Shown here: one piece after another, positions 61,550 to 64,000 of the stretch
Numbering within the stretch: the stretch's first letter is position 1
Layout: every line of letters begins with the position of its first letter
Assembly (NCBI GenBank): GCA_964484935.1
Contig: CAZAFW010000004.1
Location: 1 to 64,000, forward strand
Direction: 5' to 3'
Length of the DNA: 64,000 bases
Source of the DNA: BM714 sp964484935
GTDB taxonomy: Bacteria > Bacillota > Clostridia > Peptostreptococcales > BM714
Made by a program: the position numbers and the translations under genes
The notes under the pieces: generated by a model
What the model saw: the letters and a program-made list of their open reading frames with translations, nothing else
Database searches by the model: none
What the model was told of the DNA's origin: nothing

Positions 61550-61972
61550 TCATTTCAGAATTTCCACGTATTTGTGGGCGTAACTGAGGTCGCTGAATCC
61601 AAGCTTCTTGTAAAAAGGCTTGGCATTCGTGGTTTTGAGGCGCCACTGCGGTATGTCGGCCAAATCGGGATGATCCAGAATGCTCTCTATAATCCAGCTT
61701 CCAAAACCCTTTCCCTGGAAATTTTCGTCAATCACCACATCGCTAATATATGCAAAAGTCGCATAATCTGTTATAACCCTGGCAAATCCAATTTGCCAGC
61801 CATCGCTCAGAATTCCAAAGCACATGGAATTCTTTATTGATTTTTCTATTGTTTCCTTTGGCCTGTCGCAGGCCCAGTGTGTCGACCATAGAAGCCCGCA
61901 AATATGCTCTATGTTCATTTCTTTTTTATCGGTTGTAACTTTATATTCCGGTTCAATTTTAAGAGCAAGCAT
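61550..61972 (-). CDS. GNAT family N-acetyltransferase
   Basis: The 140-residue protein is a compact GNAT. FARVITDYATFAYISDVVIDENFQGKGFGSWIIESIL carries the beta-bulge and the acetyl-CoA loop (QGKGFG), followed by AKPFYKKLGFSDL. GGAGG precedes the ATG at 61972. Similar proteins are typically encoded alone; substrate unknown. Confidence 0.88.
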   Translation of the reverse strand: MLALKIEPEYKVTTDKKEMNIEHICGLLWSTHWACDRPKETIEKSIKNSMCFGILSDGWQIGFARVITDYATFAYISDVVIDENFQGKGFGSWIIESILDHPDLADIPQWRLKTTNAKPFYKKLGFSDLSYAHKYVEILK

Positions 61973-62190
61973 AAAAATACCTCCGTATTCAAAATTCTAT
62001 TTCGTATTATTATATATTGTATTGCATATTTATGCAAGGATTAATTGAACTTATTTTGTTGGCTTGCATTTTTTTTGAATGCATTCACAAAAATGAGTAT
62101 TCCATAATTTTGTGGGTATCGTGTTAATGGACGCATATAAATAATGCTGTCCAGACCTTCGAAGAGGGTTATTGGGAATGGTTCTACAAA

Positions 62191-62230
62191 CAAAACAGAC
62201 AAGCGCCTGCAAAGGCGCTTGTCTGTTTTG
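62191..62230. terminator. Strong terminator after the SOUL gene
   Basis: A perfect 17-bp inverted repeat (62191-62207 with 62214-62230) surrounds TGCAAA. It can act on both strands and lies just after the minus-strand SOUL gene. Confidence 0.88.
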
Positions 62231-62248
62231 TTTGTGCAATACGAATAT

Positions 62249-62767
62249 TTACTTTTCTATTTTTCGCACTTCGTAGAGTATCTCGTTTCTCCTTAGAAAA
62301 GGAGGGGTGAATGGCGGATTGTATCTTGCAACTATGGCATTTGAAACAATTTCATAGCCTTTTGATTCCAGCCAAAGTCTGAGATGCCCACCCATATTCA
62401 AGAATTTTTCCTGTTTCCATGAGCCGGTGAAACGTATTGCCCCGTAAGTTCCTTTGGGCACACGCCTTATTTGCACAGCCTTGTCGATTGGTTGAGGCAA
62501 TTCCTCAAAATTATGCTCTTTGGGCATGACAAAAGATGTCTTTACAAAATTGTCTTCCATTTCACTCAAGACGGGGGAAGTCATGGATATTTTTTCAGAC
62601 GACTCGTTTCCACCGCTTATATAGCGGAATATATCGTTGAACCCGCTGTCCATAACATTTTTCCCCTCTTTTTTTATTTCAGCAACATTGAAACCTTCAT
62701 ATCGCCGGATTTCCATTGCTTCTTCTTTTAAAAGAATATCATAATCAATCTGCTCGACAAGCGGCAT
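62249..62767 (-). CDS. SOUL family heme-binding protein
   Basis: The 172-residue protein belongs to the SOUL/HBP group: IRRYEGFNVAEI, FRYISGGNESSEKISMTSPVL and the C-terminal YNPPFTPPFLRRNEILYEV are hallmarks. AAGGAG lies nine bases before the ATG at 62767; a slightly longer start at 62776 is too close to it. Bacterial members bind heme or related tetrapyrroles loosely; the role is not established. Confidence 0.9.
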   Translation of the reverse strand: MPLVEQIDYDILLKEEAMEIRRYEGFNVAEIKKEGKNVMDSGFNDIFRYISGGNESSEKISMTSPVLSEMEDNFVKTSFVMPKEHNFEELPQPIDKAVQIRRVPKGTYGAIRFTGSWKQEKFLNMGGHLRLWLESKGYEIVSNAIVARYNPPFTPPFLRRNEILYEVRKIEK

Positions 62768-62830
62768 TATAATCATCTCCTTTAATTGATTGATACCCTT
62801 TTGAACTCAAATTTCCCACCGGCAGCAAAA

Positions 62831-62857
62831 AAACAGCCGTCTATAAACCGGCTGTTT
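62831..62857 (-). terminator. Terminator of the pfl operon
   Basis: On the minus strand AAACAGCCG and CGGCTGTTT pair and TTTTTTTGC follows. The stem overlaps the stop codon of pflA. Confidence 0.85.
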
Positions 62858-63557
62858 CCCTAAGCTTTTTTTGATAATATTCAACTTTTTCAGCATTCAT
62901 GGGAAGAAGGCCTTGCAGGCGGTAAGCAATTCCCATCGATTGGTATTTTGAAACGCCCAAATTGTGGTATGGGAGCAGTTCAATCTTTTCGACTCTGTCG
63001 AATTTCCGGATCATTCCCCCAAGCTTTTTCATGTGTTCGTTTCCGTCGGTCATTCCCGGCACAACGACATGCCTGATCCAAACCTTCTTGCCGGATTCGT
63101 TAACAGCATGGGCAAACTTATAGAATTCGCCTATGTCTCCCCCTGCAAGCTGTCTGTAGCCTGCGCGGTCAACATGTTTTATGTCCAGTATGACGAGATC
63201 CGTATACTTGAGTATTTCCTCATACCGTCCAATGCCGAAACCTGCTGTGTCGAGAGCTGTATGAATTCCTGCTCTCTTGCATTTCTTTAGGAAGTCAATC
63301 AAAAAGTCGGGCTGCATGAGAGGCTCGCCTCCTGAACAAGTGACTCCTCCTCCCGAACGGTCGAAGTAGTGCTTGAATCTCAGAGCTTTTTGCAAAATCT
63401 CTTCCGATTCCATTTCCATGCCGCCGCCAAGCTTCCATGTGTCGGGATTGTGGCAATAAGCGCATCTCAGTCTGCATCCCTGAAAAAATGACACGAATCT
63501 TATTCCCGGTCCGTCATTTAGCCCCAATGTTTCTATTGAATGGATTTTCCCCTTCAT
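62841..63557 (-). CDS. pflA: Pyruvate formate-lyase-activating enzyme
   Basis: The 238-residue radical SAM enzyme installs the glycyl radical on PflB. The [4Fe-4S] motif CRLRCAYCHNPDTW is near residues 29-42, preceded by TLGLNDGPGIRFVSFFQG. GGGVTCSGGEP is the SAM-binding block. AAAGGAG precedes the ATG at 63557. It follows pflB by 15 bases, the usual operon order. Confidence 0.95.
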   Translation of the reverse strand: MKGKIHSIETLGLNDGPGIRFVSFFQGCRLRCAYCHNPDTWKLGGGMEMESEEILQKALRFKHYFDRSGGGVTCSGGEPLMQPDFLIDFLKKCKRAGIHTALDTAGFGIGRYEEILKYTDLVILDIKHVDRAGYRQLAGGDIGEFYKFAHAVNESGKKVWIRHVVVPGMTDGNEHMKKLGGMIRKFDRVEKIELLPYHNLGVSKYQSMGIAYRLQGLLPMNAEKVEYYQKKLRETAGL

Positions 63558-63572
63558 GGCAAACTCCTTTCT

Positions 63573-64000
63573 TTAAAGACTTTCGTGGAATGTTCTTTGA
63601 ATTACTTCCATTTGCTGCTTTCTGGTCAACCTGTTGAAATGCACAGCATATCCGGAAACCCTTATCGTCAGGGACGGATATTTTTCGGGATGGTCCATCG
63701 CTTCCAGCAATATCTCCCTGTTCATTACATTCACATTCAAATGGTGAGCCCCCTGGCTGAAATACCCGTCAAGGATCCATGCCAGGTTGCGCTTTCTGTC
63801 TTTTGAATCTTTGCCGAGTGCCGCAGGAACTATTGAAAAGGTGTTGGATATGCCGTCTTCACAAACATTTCTGTATGGAATCTTGGCCACCGAATTCAGG
63901 GAAGCGAGACTCCCGCTTTTGTCCCTTCCGTGCATCGGATTGGCCCCGGGAGCGAAAGCCTCTCCCATCTTCCTTCCATCCGGTGTGGATCCCGTTTTTT
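63573..64000 (-). CDS. pflB: Formate C-acetyltransferase (pyruvate formate-lyase), 3' part
   Basis: The gene runs in from the right edge; 141 C-terminal residues are present. STPDGRKMGEAFAPGANPMHG opens the segment and IRVSGYAVHFNRLTRKQQ contains the glycyl-radical Gly of the RVSGYAV motif. NVMNREILLEAMDHPEKYP is also typical. It splits pyruvate and CoA into acetyl-CoA and formate under anaerobic conditions. pflA follows directly. Confidence 0.95.
   Translation of the reverse strand, partial: KTGSTPDGRKMGEAFAPGANPMHGRDKSGSLASLNSVAKIPYRNVCEDGISNTFSIVPAALGKDSKDRKRNLAWILDGYFSQGAHHLNVNVMNREILLEAMDHPEKYPSLTIRVSGYAVHFNRLTRKQQMEVIQRTFHESL

Noticed and set aside
1..64000. tRNA, rRNA, prophage or plasmid modules
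   Set aside because: No tRNA-like cloverleaf, rRNA segment, integrase, phage structural gene or replication gene was found on either strand.

Overview
This window looks like chromosome of an anaerobic, fermentative, low-to-mid GC Firmicute of the Clostridia class. The exact genus cannot be fixed from sequence alone; an amino-acid or acid fermenter near the Peptostreptococcales-Tissierellales is my best guess. The evidence is the gene order (pth-mfd-prsA-spoVB-mazG-hup-rqcP-divIC and prs-glmU-purR / murC), strong AGGAGG ribosome binding sites with occasional TTG or GTG starts, Rho-independent terminators after most operons, T-box, lysine-riboswitch and PyrR leader RNAs, pyruvate formate-lyase, and a two-polypeptide methylmalonyl-CoA mutase.

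Layout. 1-4546: a methylmalonyl-CoA operon on the minus strand (mcmA, mcmB, meaB, epimerase, and the first codons of a probable mmdA carboxyltransferase), then an FlK-like thioesterase. 4609-24804: a long minus-strand housekeeping block (ftsH, tilS, pmbA, tldD, ppx/gppA-like, divIC, rqcP, hup, mazG, spoVB, prsA, mfd, pth, prs, glmU, purR). All the sporulation genes usually embedded in this block (spoVG, spoVT, yabP, yabQ, spoIIE) are missing. 24971-31619: murC, a CLC-type anion transporter with a His in place of the gating Glu, an LCP ligase, lysC and lysA. 31735-32323: two lysine riboswitches on divergent transcripts, one for lysA-lysC and one for an NhaC-family transporter. 32353-43796: transporter, small membrane protein, UPF0173 hydrolase, EamA exporter plus aminotransferase, lspA, T-box-controlled asnS, cls, pyrR, and PyrR-attenuated uraA. 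43810-45713: a group II intron (class C-like) sitting directly downstream of a terminator. 45903-52910: cell-wall lipoproteins, nitroreductase, beta-CASP hydrolase, GNAT and BirA-regulated bioY. 53020-57604: an RdhA/QueG-like Fe-S protein, a ferredoxin, a CopZ-like metallochaperone and a copper ATPase. 57733-64000: 8-oxoguanine glycosylase, FmdB protein, MFS exporter, ureohydrolase, an interrupted DUF2164 gene, GNAT, SOUL protein, pflA and the 3' end of pflB.

The most striking observation is in copA. The reading frame is interrupted once, by a UGA exactly where the first metal-binding Cys of the second heavy-metal-associated domain should be (GMT-UGA-ASC). A 7-bp hairpin with a GGGC loop starts about 18 nt downstream (its loop 25 nt downstream), matching the geometry of a bacterial SECIS. 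I read this as a probable selenocysteine-containing copper ATPase. Other notable items are a 119-bp long-palindrome repeat with degenerate relatives, 7/14-bp simple tandem arrays, and a DUF2164 gene with a single in-frame TAG. No tRNA, rRNA or CRISPR array was seen.
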